Shown here piece by piece: positions 43,747-53,300 of a stretch of DNA of 64,000 nt (its first letter is position 1; every line of letters starts with the position of its first letter). The position numbers were made by a program, and so were the translations under genes. Below the pieces are notes generated by a model that was given only the letters and a program-made list of their open reading frames with translations, made no database searches and was not told the origin of the DNA. The stretch is from Bacteroidaceae bacterium (GTDB lineage Bacteria > Bacteroidota > Bacteroidia > Bacteroidales > Bacteroidaceae), in the NCBI GenBank assembly GCA_017442185.1, contig JAFSAT010000025.1, positions 62,001-126,000 of the forward strand, written 5' to 3'.

Positions 43747-44716
43747 CTTTCTGTTTCTCCTTTTCTTTTCTTGCTTTTTCTCTTTCCGCCAAAATGCGTC
43801 GGTCTTCGATACGCTTTTTTTCGCGTGCTATTTGTCCCTCTCGTGTACGCTTCCATCTGTTGTGTGTCCACAACCACAGTTCGGGGCTCTCTTTTATGCT
43901 CTCTTCGAGTATCTTATAATATTGGTTTGTTAATTCAAGTTCGGGAAGAGTGGATGCGTCGTCGGCCATTGGCTCAAAGTGTGCAATGTATTTACCTCTT
44001 CTTATACGTTTGAATCGCAAAAAGAATACAGCGCTGCTTGTGCGGCGTGCAATTTTTTCGGTTCCTGTAAATACGGGGGTTTCTTGATTGAAAAATGTGA
44101 GCCAGTGGTTTATGGCTTCCCATGTGGGCACTTGGTCGGCAATGAAGCCTATTAAAAACTTTTGTCCCTGTTTGCCTATCTCTACTATTCGGCGCAGTGT
44201 GGCGGCCATTGCTATATTCTCCGAACCATATTGGTTGCGCAGTTTCTTGAAGAGATTGTCGAAACGTTTGTTTTCTAACGGGTGGTATATCTGTCCTATT
44301 GCAAGATTTTCGTGATTAAGCCACAGTGGCATTGAGGTTGCAAATTCCCAATTGAATGTATGTGCCATGTAAACGACTACCGATTGGTTGCGTTCTATTG
44401 CTGCGTTCACTTCGTCAAGCCCGGTGAATTGCAGACGCCTACGCACTCTCTCTTTGCTCATGCCGTAGAATTTCATCGTCTCTACAAAATAGTCGCACAG
44501 AGCATGATAAAATCTCTTCTCGATTGAGATTATTTCGTCCATGCTCTTTTCTGGGAATGAATTTGTGAGATTTTTGCGTACTATCTTGCGGCGGTAACGG
44601 GCAATGTAGTATATCGGATAATAGAGAAAGTCTGAGATGCAGTATAGTATTCTGAACGGTAGCAGCGACATCAGATACCAAAAAAACAGAACTAAATAGA
44701 AAAATACAGCCGACAT
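43739..44716 (-). CDS. LpxL/LpxM-type lipid A acyltransferase
   Basis: 325 residues from ATG 44716; the upstream frame start adds 12 polar residues before the membrane helix. One N-terminal helix (FFYLVLFFWYLMSLLPF) is followed by the lysophospholipid acyltransferase domain with the HX4E catalytic motif at HTFNWE near residue 118 and a later FIADQVP block. The C-terminus is a highly charged Lys/Arg/Glu coiled segment. It adds a secondary acyl chain to lipid A at the inner membrane. Confidence 0.88.
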   Translation of the reverse strand: MSAVFFYLVLFFWYLMSLLPFRILYCISDFLYYPIYYIARYRRKIVRKNLTNSFPEKSMDEIISIEKRFYHALCDYFVETMKFYGMSKERVRRRLQFTGLDEVNAAIERNQSVVVYMAHTFNWEFATSMPLWLNHENLAIGQIYHPLENKRFDNLFKKLRNQYGSENIAMAATLRRIVEIGKQGQKFLIGFIADQVPTWEAINHWLTFFNQETPVFTGTEKIARRTSSAVFFLRFKRIRRGKYIAHFEPMADDASTLPELELTNQYYKILEESIKESPELWLWTHNRWKRTREGQIAREKKRIEDRRILAEREKARKEKEKQKDV

Positions 44717-44765
44717 TGTTTGATTTTGTGTAGGGTTTATATGTGGTCGCAAATGTGTTTGTTTG

Positions 44766-44839
44766 TGACTCCGCTGGGATTCAAACCCAGGACCTTCGGA
44801 ACCGGAATCCGATGCTCTATTCAGCTAAGCTACGGAGCC
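44766..44839 (-). tRNA. tRNA-Arg (CCG)
   Basis: 74 nt on the minus strand: acceptor GGCTCCG/CGGAGTC, D arm AGCTTAGCTGAATAGAGC, anticodon loop TTCCGGT (CCG), T arm CTGGGTTTGAATCCCAG. CCA is not encoded. Its upstream region is the tandem hairpin array. Confidence 0.95.
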
Positions 44840-45293
44840 ATCATGCCATGGCTGCGAGTGGCTTCTCTTCTCGCAATGGACAAAGATACGAATAAACGAG
44901 CGAAATAATATCAAGCTTGCTTGAATATTTTTTCTTAGCGAGTGGAAGTATCTTCGAGGCTTGCCTCAGTGATACGAATAAACGAGCGAAATAATATCAA
45001 GCTTGCTTGAATATTTTTCTCAGCGAGTGTAAGTATCTTCGAGGCTTGCCTCAATGATACGAATAAACGAGCGAAATAATATCAAGCTTGCTTGAATATT
45101 TTTTTCTCAGCGAGTGGAAGTATCTTCGAGGCTTGCCTCAAAGGTACGAATAAATTATTCAAAAATCACGTTAATTTGTAAAAAACGCTCTTATTGCCTT
45201 TTTCTCCTCTGCAATATCCGGAATTTTCTCGACTGCGATGTTTGATAAATCGCTCGCTTTACCGTAATAAATCAGAAAATATGCTTCTCGATT
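44840..45293. other. Long gap upstream of tRNA-Arg and asnA, occupied by the tandem array
   Basis: The array fills 44885-45154. The remaining 140 bp up to the asnA promoter is A/T-rich with no gene. The tRNA-Arg promoter must lie within the array or at its edge: minus-strand TATCTTTG at 44888-44881 is the closest -7 match. Confidence 0.6.
44881..45154 (-). repeat. Tandem array of three ~86-bp hairpin units with embedded -7-like boxes
   Basis: Units begin at 44885, 44971 and 45056, with a truncated fourth start at 45143. Unit lengths are 86, 85 and 87 bp and they differ at only a few sites. Each holds CAAGC-TT-GCTTG (inner hairpin) and GAGGC-TT-GCCTC, whose stem extends outward to GTATCTTC on one side and AAAGGTAC (or a variant) on the other. 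Minus-strand boxes at unit borders read TACCTTTG, TATCATTG, TATCACTG and TATCTTTG. A related single unit is at 177-270. Confidence 0.85.
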
Positions 45294-45325
45294 CTTGCAA
45301 TGACAAATAAATGATGTTATCTTTG
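45294..45325 (+). promoter_or_regulatory. Promoter of asnA-ung
   Basis: CTTG at 45294-45297 and TATCTTTG at 45318-45325 with 20 nt between them. The predicted leader is about 65 nt. Confidence 0.7.
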
Positions 45326-45396
45326 CAAGCAAAATTGCAAAGCAGTTTGAATTGTGATATATATTTATCCTATTTTAACGACAAATTGTCAGTAGA

Positions 45397-46434
45397 ATGA
45401 AACTTTACGAACTTCCGGGCGAATATAAACCGTTGCTCGACCTTAAACAGACTGAGCTTGCCATAAAGCAGATAAAGGAGATTTTTCAGTTGAACCTTTC
45501 ATCCTCGCTCTGTTTGAGGCGTGTAACAGCTCCGCTGTTTGTGTTGCAAGGCACCGGGCTTAACGATGATTTGACAGGAACCGAGCATGCGGTAAGTTTT
45601 CCTATTCAAGATATGAATGGGGCTGTGGCCGAGGTGGTACATTCGCTTGCAAAATGGAAGCGTGTCACCCTTGCCGATTATGAGATTACTCCCGGGCATG
45701 GTATTTATACGGATATGAATGCCATTCGTGCGCATGAAGAGCTGGATAATCTTCATTCTCTGTACGTAGATCAATGGGATTGGGAGCGTGTCATGACCGA
45801 GGATGAGCGAACAGTGGCATTCCTTTGCAGTGTGGTAGAGGATATTTACACTGCTATATTACACACAGAATTTGCCATAAGCGAACATTATCCGCAGCTG
45901 GTACCGTCGCTGCCAAAGAAAATTACTTTTATTCACTCGGAGGAGCTGCTTGCAAAATATCCAACCCTAACGGCTAAAGAACGCGAAGAACGCATAACAC
46001 GCGAGTTCGGCGCCGTATTTATAATAGGTATAGGTGGAAAACTGAGCAATGGCGAGCCGCACGATAATCGTGCACCGGACTATGACGATTACAGCACGCG
46101 CAACGAGGCCGGCTATGAGGGGTTGAACGGCGACCTTCTCATCTGGTCGGAGGTTCTGGGAAAAGCAGTGGAGCTTTCATCGATGGGTATACGCGTGGAT
46201 AAAAAAGCCCTGCTCCATCAGTTGCAACTGTCGGGAAAAGAGGAGCGTCTAGAATTATATTTTCACAAACGACTGCTCGCCGGAACATTGCCGTTGAGTA
46301 TTGGTGGCGGAATAGGACAGTCGCGTTTGTGTATGTTGCTTTTGAAAAAGGCACATATAGGCGAAATTCAGGCGAGCATCTGGCCCTGCGAAATGCGTAG
46401 CGCTTGCAAGGCTTTGAATATACCTCTTATTTGA
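45397..46434 (+). CDS. asnA: Aspartate-ammonia ligase (AsnA-type asparagine synthetase)
   Basis: 345 residues, slightly longer than the 330 of E. coli AsnA. Fold of class II aminoacyl-tRNA synthetases. Conserved segments: LCLRRVTAPLFVLQGTGLNDDLTGTE, VHSLAKWKR, GIYTDMNAIR, LHSLYVDQWDWE and GGGIGQSRLCMLLLKKAHIGE. It makes asparagine from aspartate, ammonia and ATP, unlike the glutamine-using AsnB. It is first in a two-gene unit with ung, 19 nt apart. Confidence 0.96.
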   Translation: MKLYELPGEYKPLLDLKQTELAIKQIKEIFQLNLSSSLCLRRVTAPLFVLQGTGLNDDLTGTEHAVSFPIQDMNGAVAEVVHSLAKWKRVTLADYEITPGHGIYTDMNAIRAHEELDNLHSLYVDQWDWERVMTEDERTVAFLCSVVEDIYTAILHTEFAISEHYPQLVPSLPKKITFIHSEELLAKYPTLTAKEREERITREFGAVFIIGIGGKLSNGEPHDNRAPDYDDYSTRNEAGYEGLNGDLLIWSEVLGKAVELSSMGIRVDKKALLHQLQLSGKEERLELYFHKRLLAGTLPLSIGGGIGQSRLCMLLLKKAHIGEIQASIWPCEMRSACKALNIPLI

Positions 46435-46453
46435 TTACGAAATTTCCAATATC

Positions 46454-47119
46454 ATGGACGTAAGAATAGAGGAGAGCTGGAAAGAGCAACTTGCCGAGGA
46501 ATTTTCCCGTCCCTACTTTGAGCAATTGGTAACTTTCGTGCGCAATGAATATATGAGCGGAACGCCCGTTTATCCCCCGGCGAAACTTATCTTCAATGCG
46601 TTCGACCATTGCCCGTTCAATAATGTAAAGGTGGTTATTTTGGGGCAAGACCCTTATCACGGCGCAGGTCAGGCAAACGGTTTGTGCTTCTCGGTTAACA
46701 AAGGTGTGCCTTTTCCACCCTCGCTGATGAATATCTTCAAGGAGGTCTCCGATGATACGGGTGCTCCACCTCCTGCGGATGGCGATCTTACACGTTGGAG
46801 CAACCAAGGTGTATTGTTGCTCAATGCCACACTTACTGTGCGCTCGGGCTGCGCCGGTTCTCATCAGAAAAAAGGTTGGGAAGAATTTACAGATGCAGTA
46901 ATACGAATACTTGCGCAAAAGCGCGAACATCTTGTGTTTATTCTTTGGGGCAGCTATGCACAAAAGAAAGGTGCCTTTATCGACCGCAATCGCCATCTTG
47001 TGCTCTCCTCGCCACATCCATCACCCCTGTCGGCCTATCATGGTTTTTTTGGTAATCACCATTTTTCTTTAGCAAACGACTATTTGCAATCACACGGAAA
47101 AGCACCCGTCGTGTGGTGA
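46454..47119 (+). CDS. ung: Uracil-DNA glycosylase family 1
   Basis: 221 residues. Family 1 motifs: the water-activating GQDPYHGAGQANGLCFSV (catalytic Asp near residue 65), PPSLMNIFKE, GVLLLNATLTVR, the VFILWGSYAQKK block, and HPSPLSAYHGFFG, whose His and Leu flip and extrude uracil. Full length. It removes uracil from DNA to start base excision repair. Pairing with asnA gives no clear functional link. Confidence 0.97.
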   Translation: MDVRIEESWKEQLAEEFSRPYFEQLVTFVRNEYMSGTPVYPPAKLIFNAFDHCPFNNVKVVILGQDPYHGAGQANGLCFSVNKGVPFPPSLMNIFKEVSDDTGAPPPADGDLTRWSNQGVLLLNATLTVRSGCAGSHQKKGWEEFTDAVIRILAQKREHLVFILWGSYAQKKGAFIDRNRHLVLSSPHPSPLSAYHGFFGNHHFSLANDYLQSHGKAPVVW

Positions 47120-47197
47120 AGTGCACAGTGAAAACTGCTCCTTTGTACTAAAAAAACTTAACATCAGACGAAGTTCTCAAATTTTGTCTAAAAACTT

Positions 47198-47229
47198 TTT
47201 GCGACAGGAAAGTTTTCTTTGTAACTTTG
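47198..47229 (+). promoter_or_regulatory. Promoter of the TetR-efflux operon
   Basis: TTTG at 47198-47201 and TAACTTTG at 47222-47229, 20 nt apart, 27 nt before the TetR start. No obvious operator palindrome was found around it. Confidence 0.7.
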
Positions 47230-47256
47230 CACGCAAAACGTGGCAAACATTAAAAA

Positions 47257-47937
47257 ATGGCAAAAAAAGGAGAAAACAGTGCAGGAGATGTGCGTTTGCG
47301 CATAATAGAGTGTGCAAGCAAACTTTTTCTTACACGTGGAATAAAAGATGTAAAGATGGATGATATAGCCAAGGAGCTATCCATGAGCAAGAGAACCATC
47401 TATGAACGTTTCCCGGATAAGCAGGAATTACTTTTTGAATGTCTCAAACGCATCCATATTTTCATTGCAGAAAAATCTCGCCCCTATCTTAGAGATTCAT
47501 CGCACAGCAGCCTTGATGTTGCACTATATCTGTATGATATATATTTCAATGTGTTGAGTCGCGTAAATAAAAAATTCTTTATAGAACTTGCACGCTATCC
47601 CGAGGTGCAGCAAGTGAGCAACAAGCATAAGGATATTCGTCGTCGCCGATTCGAGGCATGGATGCAAAAGTGTGTCGACGATGGATTTTTCAGAAAAGAT
47701 ATAAACTTTGAAATCCTGCTCTATATTTTGCAGCGCGATATAGAATTGCTAAGCACCACCGACAATTTCCCACAATATACAGCGCATGAGCTTGGACGTG
47801 CATTCATTCTTTTCTATCTGCGTGGAATATGCACAGATAAAGGGCAAGATGTGATAGAGGAATATATACGCAGCAAAGAGAAGTACGAAGAATTCAAATT
47901 TGAAGAATTTTCAGAAAACAGATATAAGAAAAAATAA
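47257..47937 (+). CDS. TetR/AcrR family transcriptional regulator
   Basis: 226 residues. The N-terminal helix-turn-helix spans about residues 13-60: RLRIIECASKLFLTRGIKDV then MDDIAKELSMSKRTIYERF. The C-terminal ligand-binding part is helical and specific. It is the first gene of an efflux operon and probably represses it, as AcrR-type regulators do; the inducer is unknown. Its stop is followed by tolC-like 14 nt later. Confidence 0.9.
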   Translation: MAKKGENSAGDVRLRIIECASKLFLTRGIKDVKMDDIAKELSMSKRTIYERFPDKQELLFECLKRIHIFIAEKSRPYLRDSSHSSLDVALYLYDIYFNVLSRVNKKFFIELARYPEVQQVSNKHKDIRRRRFEAWMQKCVDDGFFRKDINFEILLYILQRDIELLSTTDNFPQYTAHELGRAFILFYLRGICTDKGQDVIEEYIRSKEKYEEFKFEEFSENRYKKK

Positions 47938-47951
47938 ATACACAGAGAGTT

Positions 47952-49277
47952 ATGAACAGGAAAATGCGATTAAAAACAGTCACTGCAATGTTGGTGCTCT
48001 TCGCAACACTGACTTTTGCGCAAGAAAGCAAGCCGAAAATGAATCTTACGCTCGACAGGGCGGTAGAGCTTGCACTAAGCGAAAACCCTACCATTAAAGT
48101 AGCCGAGCAGGAGATACAACTCAAAGAGGTATCTAAAAAAGAGGCTTGGCAAAACCTACTCCCTTCCGTTACTCTTGACGGGACAATATCCTACAACATA
48201 AAAGTTGCAGAGATAAAAACCAGCATGGGTAGCTTTAAAATGGGTATGGACGATTCAAATACATGGAACGGAGCCATCAACGTATCATTGCCGCTATATG
48301 CTCCGGCAGCCTATCGCACCATAACCATGACCAAGCGAGATATAGAACTTGCAGTCGAAAAGAGCCGAGGCTCCAAAATAGACCTGATTAATCAAGTAAC
48401 TAAAGCATTCTACCAGCTTATGTTGGCACAAGACTCATACGAGGTGTTGATGCAAAACTACAAACAAGCCGAGCTGAACTACGATATAGTAAAAGCAAAA
48501 TTCGAGCAGGGCAGTGTAAGCGAATATGACAAGATAAGTTCCGAGGTGCAACTGCGCAGCGCATGGCCCAATGTCGTGAGCGGACAGAATGCAGTGGAAC
48601 TCGCCAAATTACAACTGAAAGTGCTTATGGGCATAACAGCAGATGTAGATATTGTAACAGATGACAAGCTCATCAACTATGAGAACGAGATGCAGAAAAC
48701 CACAATCGAAGCAAGCAATCTCTCGCTCGACAACAACAGCACACTGCGTCAGATAGACCTCAACGGTGAACTGTTGAACCAGACTCGCAAGATGCTGAAG
48801 ACAAACTTTCACCCCACTATCGCTCTTGTAGGTTCCTATCAATATCAATCAATGTCCAATACAAATTGGGAAATAAACAACTACAATTGGAGCAACGCCT
48901 CGTCACTAACACTGTCGCTCAGTATTCCTCTGTTCAAGGCAAGTAACTTCACAAAGCTGAAAAGCAACAAGATACAACAGTGGCAACTTGCCGAGAATCG
49001 TCTGAACACAGAGCGCATGTTGCGCATGCAGGCACAAAGCTACCTCGATAATATGACAGCAAGCGCCGAGCAGCTTCAATCAAACAAGCAAGCAGTGGAA
49101 CTTGCCAAGAAAGGTTTGCAGATAAGCCAAAAACGCTACGATGTGGGCAAAGGAACAATCTTGGAACTGAATAATTCCCAAGTATCTCTTACAAACGTAC
49201 AACTAACATACAATAATTCCATTTACGAATATCTTGTGGCAAAATCGGAATTAAACACAGTTTTAGGAAAAGAATAA
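47952..49277 (+). CDS. TolC-family outer-membrane efflux channel
   Basis: 441 residues with signal peptide (TVTAMLVLFATLTFA). Two repeats of the outer-membrane efflux domain (about 40-230 and 250-435), each with the long helical pattern typical of TolC (LDRAVELALSENPTIKVAEQ; YDVGKGTILELNNSQVSLTN). No lipobox. It forms the trimeric outer-membrane duct for the adaptor and RND pump encoded next. Confidence 0.93.
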   Translation: MNRKMRLKTVTAMLVLFATLTFAQESKPKMNLTLDRAVELALSENPTIKVAEQEIQLKEVSKKEAWQNLLPSVTLDGTISYNIKVAEIKTSMGSFKMGMDDSNTWNGAINVSLPLYAPAAYRTITMTKRDIELAVEKSRGSKIDLINQVTKAFYQLMLAQDSYEVLMQNYKQAELNYDIVKAKFEQGSVSEYDKISSEVQLRSAWPNVVSGQNAVELAKLQLKVLMGITADVDIVTDDKLINYENEMQKTTIEASNLSLDNNSTLRQIDLNGELLNQTRKMLKTNFHPTIALVGSYQYQSMSNTNWEINNYNWSNASSLTLSLSIPLFKASNFTKLKSNKIQQWQLAENRLNTERMLRMQAQSYLDNMTASAEQLQSNKQAVELAKKGLQISQKRYDVGKGTILELNNSQVSLTNVQLTYNNSIYEYLVAKSELNTVLGKE

Positions 49278-49292
49278 AAAAATATACACACA

Positions 49293-50306
49293 ATGAAACA
49301 GTTAAAATTATTTACAATTGCCGCCGTTGCACTATTGTGCTCATGCGGCCCCAAAGAGAGCGAGACTGCAACAACTGCGCACGAAGCCGACCTTCCTAAA
49401 GTGAAGGTTGCAAAAGTTACGGTAGAAGAGGTTGCACAGATAGGCAATTACACAACAACCGTAGAGGCTGAGGTTAAGAACAATATCATCCCCAATTCAC
49501 CCCTGCGTATCGACAAAATACTTGTAGAGGTTGGTGATAACGTTAAAAAAGGTCAAAAACTTGTAGAGCTTGATGCCAGCAATCTTGAGCAGCTACGCCT
49601 TCAGGTAGAGAATCAGCGTGTGGAATTTAACCGCGTAGCAGAGCTATACAAAGTGGGAGGCTCATCAACAGCCGAGTATGACAATGCAAAAACCGCACTC
49701 GAGGTAAACGAAAAAGCCCTAAAGAATCGTTTGGAAAATACCGTGCTTGTAAGTCCCATAGACGGAGTGGTGTCGGCAAGAAATTATGACAACGGCGATA
49801 TGTATGGCGGAAACCCCATTTTGGTGGTGGAACAGATTACTCCTGTTAAGATGAAGGTTAATATAAGCGAAGCAAACTTCACCAAAGTACACAAAGGCGA
49901 CGATGTAGAGCTTACATTTGCTACCTACGGTGACGAGGTTTTCAAAGGCAAGGTGAACATTGTATATCCTACCATCGACCCTGCCACACACACATTCCCC
50001 GTAGAGATAACCTTAGCCAACAACAACCGCAAAGTGCGTCCCGGAATGTTCGGACATGCAGTAGTGAACTTCGGAGCAGTTTTGCATGTAGTAGTTCCCG
50101 ATGTTGCAGTTGTTAAACAATCAGGCAGTGGCGACTATTATGTGTATACCATAGAAAATGGAAAAGCTGTGATGAATAAAGTGCAATTGGGTCGTCGCAT
50201 GGGTGACAAATATGAAATTGTCTCGGGTCTTGAAAACAACCAAGAGGTTGTTATTGCCGGACAGACAAACCTGCCCAACGGTGCCGAAGTAGAGGTAATA
50301 AAGTAA
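49293..50306 (+). CDS. RND efflux periplasmic adaptor lipoprotein
   Basis: 337 residues. Lipobox ALLCSCGPK, with the acylated Cys near 18. A short helical hairpin (QLRLQVENQRVEFNRVAELY) sits between the two lipoyl halves (KNNIIPNSPLRIDKILVEVGDNV; NTVLVSPIDGVVSARNYDNG). Beta-barrel and membrane-proximal domains end the chain (GKVNIVYPTIDPATHTFPV; VRPGMFGHAVV). It bridges the pump and the TolC-like channel. Confidence 0.93.
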   Translation: MKQLKLFTIAAVALLCSCGPKESETATTAHEADLPKVKVAKVTVEEVAQIGNYTTTVEAEVKNNIIPNSPLRIDKILVEVGDNVKKGQKLVELDASNLEQLRLQVENQRVEFNRVAELYKVGGSSTAEYDNAKTALEVNEKALKNRLENTVLVSPIDGVVSARNYDNGDMYGGNPILVVEQITPVKMKVNISEANFTKVHKGDDVELTFATYGDEVFKGKVNIVYPTIDPATHTFPVEITLANNNRKVRPGMFGHAVVNFGAVLHVVVPDVAVVKQSGSGDYYVYTIENGKAVMNKVQLGRRMGDKYEIVSGLENNQEVVIAGQTNLPNGAEVEVIK

Positions 50307-50332
50307 CACAACACCAATAAAAAAGAGACTAT

Positions 50333-53300
50333 ATGAGTTTATATGAGAGTTCAGTAAAAAGACCCATCATGACAACGCTCTGTTTTATGGCGATTGTCCT
50401 CTTCGGTGTCTTTTCGTTCAGCAAACTGCCTATCGACCTCATGCCCGACATTGAGACAAATACCATCATGGTGTTCACCTCCTATTCGGGTGCAAGTGCG
50501 TCGGATATTGAGAATAACGTTACACGCCCACTCGAGAATACATTAAATTCAGTGGAGCATCTCAAACACATAACCTCCGATTCTCGTGAGAATATTTCGG
50601 TTGTTACTTTGGAATTTGAATTTGGTTACGATATTGACGACCTCACAAACGATGTGCGAGACAAATTGGATATGGTATCTTCGGCACTTCCCGAGGGCGT
50701 AAGCACCCCCATCATCTTCAAATTCTCGGCCGACATGATTCCTATCCTCATGCTCACTGTGAATGCAGAGGAGAGTATGCCTGCGTTGTATAAGATTTTG
50801 GACGACAACGTGGCAAACCCTCTTGCACGTATCGACGGAGTTGGTACGGTATCAATTGCCGGTGCCCCACAGCGTGAGATAAATATTTATATGGATCCTG
50901 TGAAAATGGAGGCATATAATATTCCCATCGAAACCGTAAGCAATATAATAGCTTCTGAGAATCGCAATATCCCCGGTGGTAACTTCGATATCGGAAACAA
51001 CACCTATGCCTTGCGTGTAGAGGGTGAGTTTGAATCTCCTCTGCAAATAATGGATCTTGTAGTGGGTACACACAATGGTGCCAACGTCTATCTGCGTGAT
51101 ATTGCCCGCATGGTCGACAGCACACAGGAGCGTGCACAAGAGGCTTATACCAATGGCAAACAAGGTGCCATGATTATTGTGCAAAAGCAGAGTGGCGGTA
51201 ACTCGGTTGCAATTTCCGAGGCGGTGAAGGCCGAACTTCCAAAATTGCAGAAGCGTCTACCCTCGGACATAGAGATTAATGTCCTTGTGGATACATCCGA
51301 AAATATTATTCTGACAGTGAACACACTTACAGAGACCATTCTCTATGCGCTTTTGTTCGTGCTTTTGGTGGTGTTCCTGTTCCTGGGACGCTGGAGGGCT
51401 ACGGTCATCATCGGTATAACAATTCCATTCTCTCTTATAGCATCGTTTATCTATCTGTTTGCATCGGGCGGTTCTATTAACATCATCTCGCTCTCGTGTT
51501 TGAGTATTGCAATTGGTAATGTGGTGGACGATGCCATTGTGGTGCTTGAGAATGTTACAACACACATCGAGCGTGGCTCAAGCCCTAAAGATGCTGCTGT
51601 TCATGGAACCAATGAGGTTGCCGTATCGGTTATAGCCTCTACACTCACCATGCTTGCGGTGTTCTTCCCGTTGACAATGGTAACAGGTATGGCCGGTGTG
51701 CTGTTTAAGCAGCTTGGATGGATGATGTGTATCATCATGATAGTATCTACTGTTGCTGCACTCTCGCTGACACCTATGATGTGTGCCAAGATGCTCAAAT
51801 TGCAAAAGAAACAGAGCCGATTCTTTAAGGTATTCTATACCCCCATAGGACGTGCCCTTGACAGGCTTGATGTGTGGTACGAGAAACGTATCAATTGGGC
51901 GGTGCGTCACCGTTGGACTGTTCTTTCAGTCTGTGGATTGCTGTTCGTGGGCAGCATGGCGCTTGCACCCGGCCTTAAGAGTGAGTTCTTCCCCTCTAAT
52001 GACAATGGTCGTGTAAGTGCAACCATCGAGATGCCGCTCGGTACACGTTTGGAGAGGTCTAAAGAGGTTGCTTCCAAACTTACAAGCATGTGGATGGAGC
52101 GTTATGGCAAGAATCTCGAGGCTTGTAACTATCGTGTGGGACAGGCCGACGAGGATAATGCCTTTGCTTCGATGAGCGACAATGGTGCTCACCTTATAAA
52201 CTTCAATATCAGTTTTGTTCCTGCAAGTGAGCGTGAAATAGGCCTTGAACAGATATGCGACGAAATGCGTGCCGATGTTAAACAGTTCCCCGAAATTGCC
52301 CGTAGCAATATTCAGCTTGGCGGTGGCGGTGGCGGCATGGGCGGTCAGAGCATGGCTACCTTTGAAATCTACGGTTACGATTTTGAAACAACCGACCGCC
52401 TTGCAAAAACTCTTGCCGACTCGTTGCGTGCATGGAACAAGGTTACACAGGTGAATATAAGCCGTAGCGACTATCAGCCCGAGTATCAAGTGGAATTCGA
52501 CCGCGAGAAACTTGCAATGCACGGCTTGAATCTGGCTACTGCGGCTACATACGTCCGCAACCGTTATAATGGTGCTCTTGCAACATACTATCGTGAGGAT
52601 GGTGATGAGTATGATGTAAAGGTACGCTACGAACCCGAGAGCCGTACCAGCATAGAGGATATCGAGAATATCCTTGTTTATACGAACAGCGGCAAGGCTG
52701 TGCGAATAAAGGAGCTGGGCAAAGTGGTACAGCGTGAAATGCCTCCTACAATTGAGCGCAAAGACCGTGAACGTATAGTCACCGTTGATGCCGTGCTTGC
52801 AGCCGGAACAGTGCTCAGCGAAGGTGTCGAGTATGGCAACAGAATAATCGACAAGATGGAAATTCCTACCGGTATTGCCATACAGGTGGCAGGTTCATAC
52901 GAGGATCAACAGGATTCGAACCGCGACCTCGGAACATTGGGTATCATAATAATTCTTTTGGTATTCATCGTGATGGCCTCGCAGTTTGAATCTCTCACAT
53001 ATCCCTTTATCATTATACTTTCGGTGCCCTTTGCATTCTGTGGTGTGATTCTCGCATTGCTGCTCACAAATACCACCCTGAGTGTGATGTCTATGCTTGG
53101 AGGTATCATGCTTATCGGTATTGTGGTGAAGAATGGTATTGTGCTCATCGACTATACCATGCTGTTGCGCGAGCGTGGATTGGGAATTATTCAAGCTTCG
53201 ATACGTGCGGGTCGCAGCCGTCTGCGTCCGGTGCTTATGACTACTTTGACAACAATCTTGGGTATGGTGCCTATGGCTGTCAGTCAGGGCGATGGTGCCG

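Noticed and set aside
44881-45154. CRISPR-like array
   Set aside because: The repeats are ~86 bp and directly abutting, with no unique spacers between short repeats and no cas genes, so this is a tandem repeat and not CRISPR.
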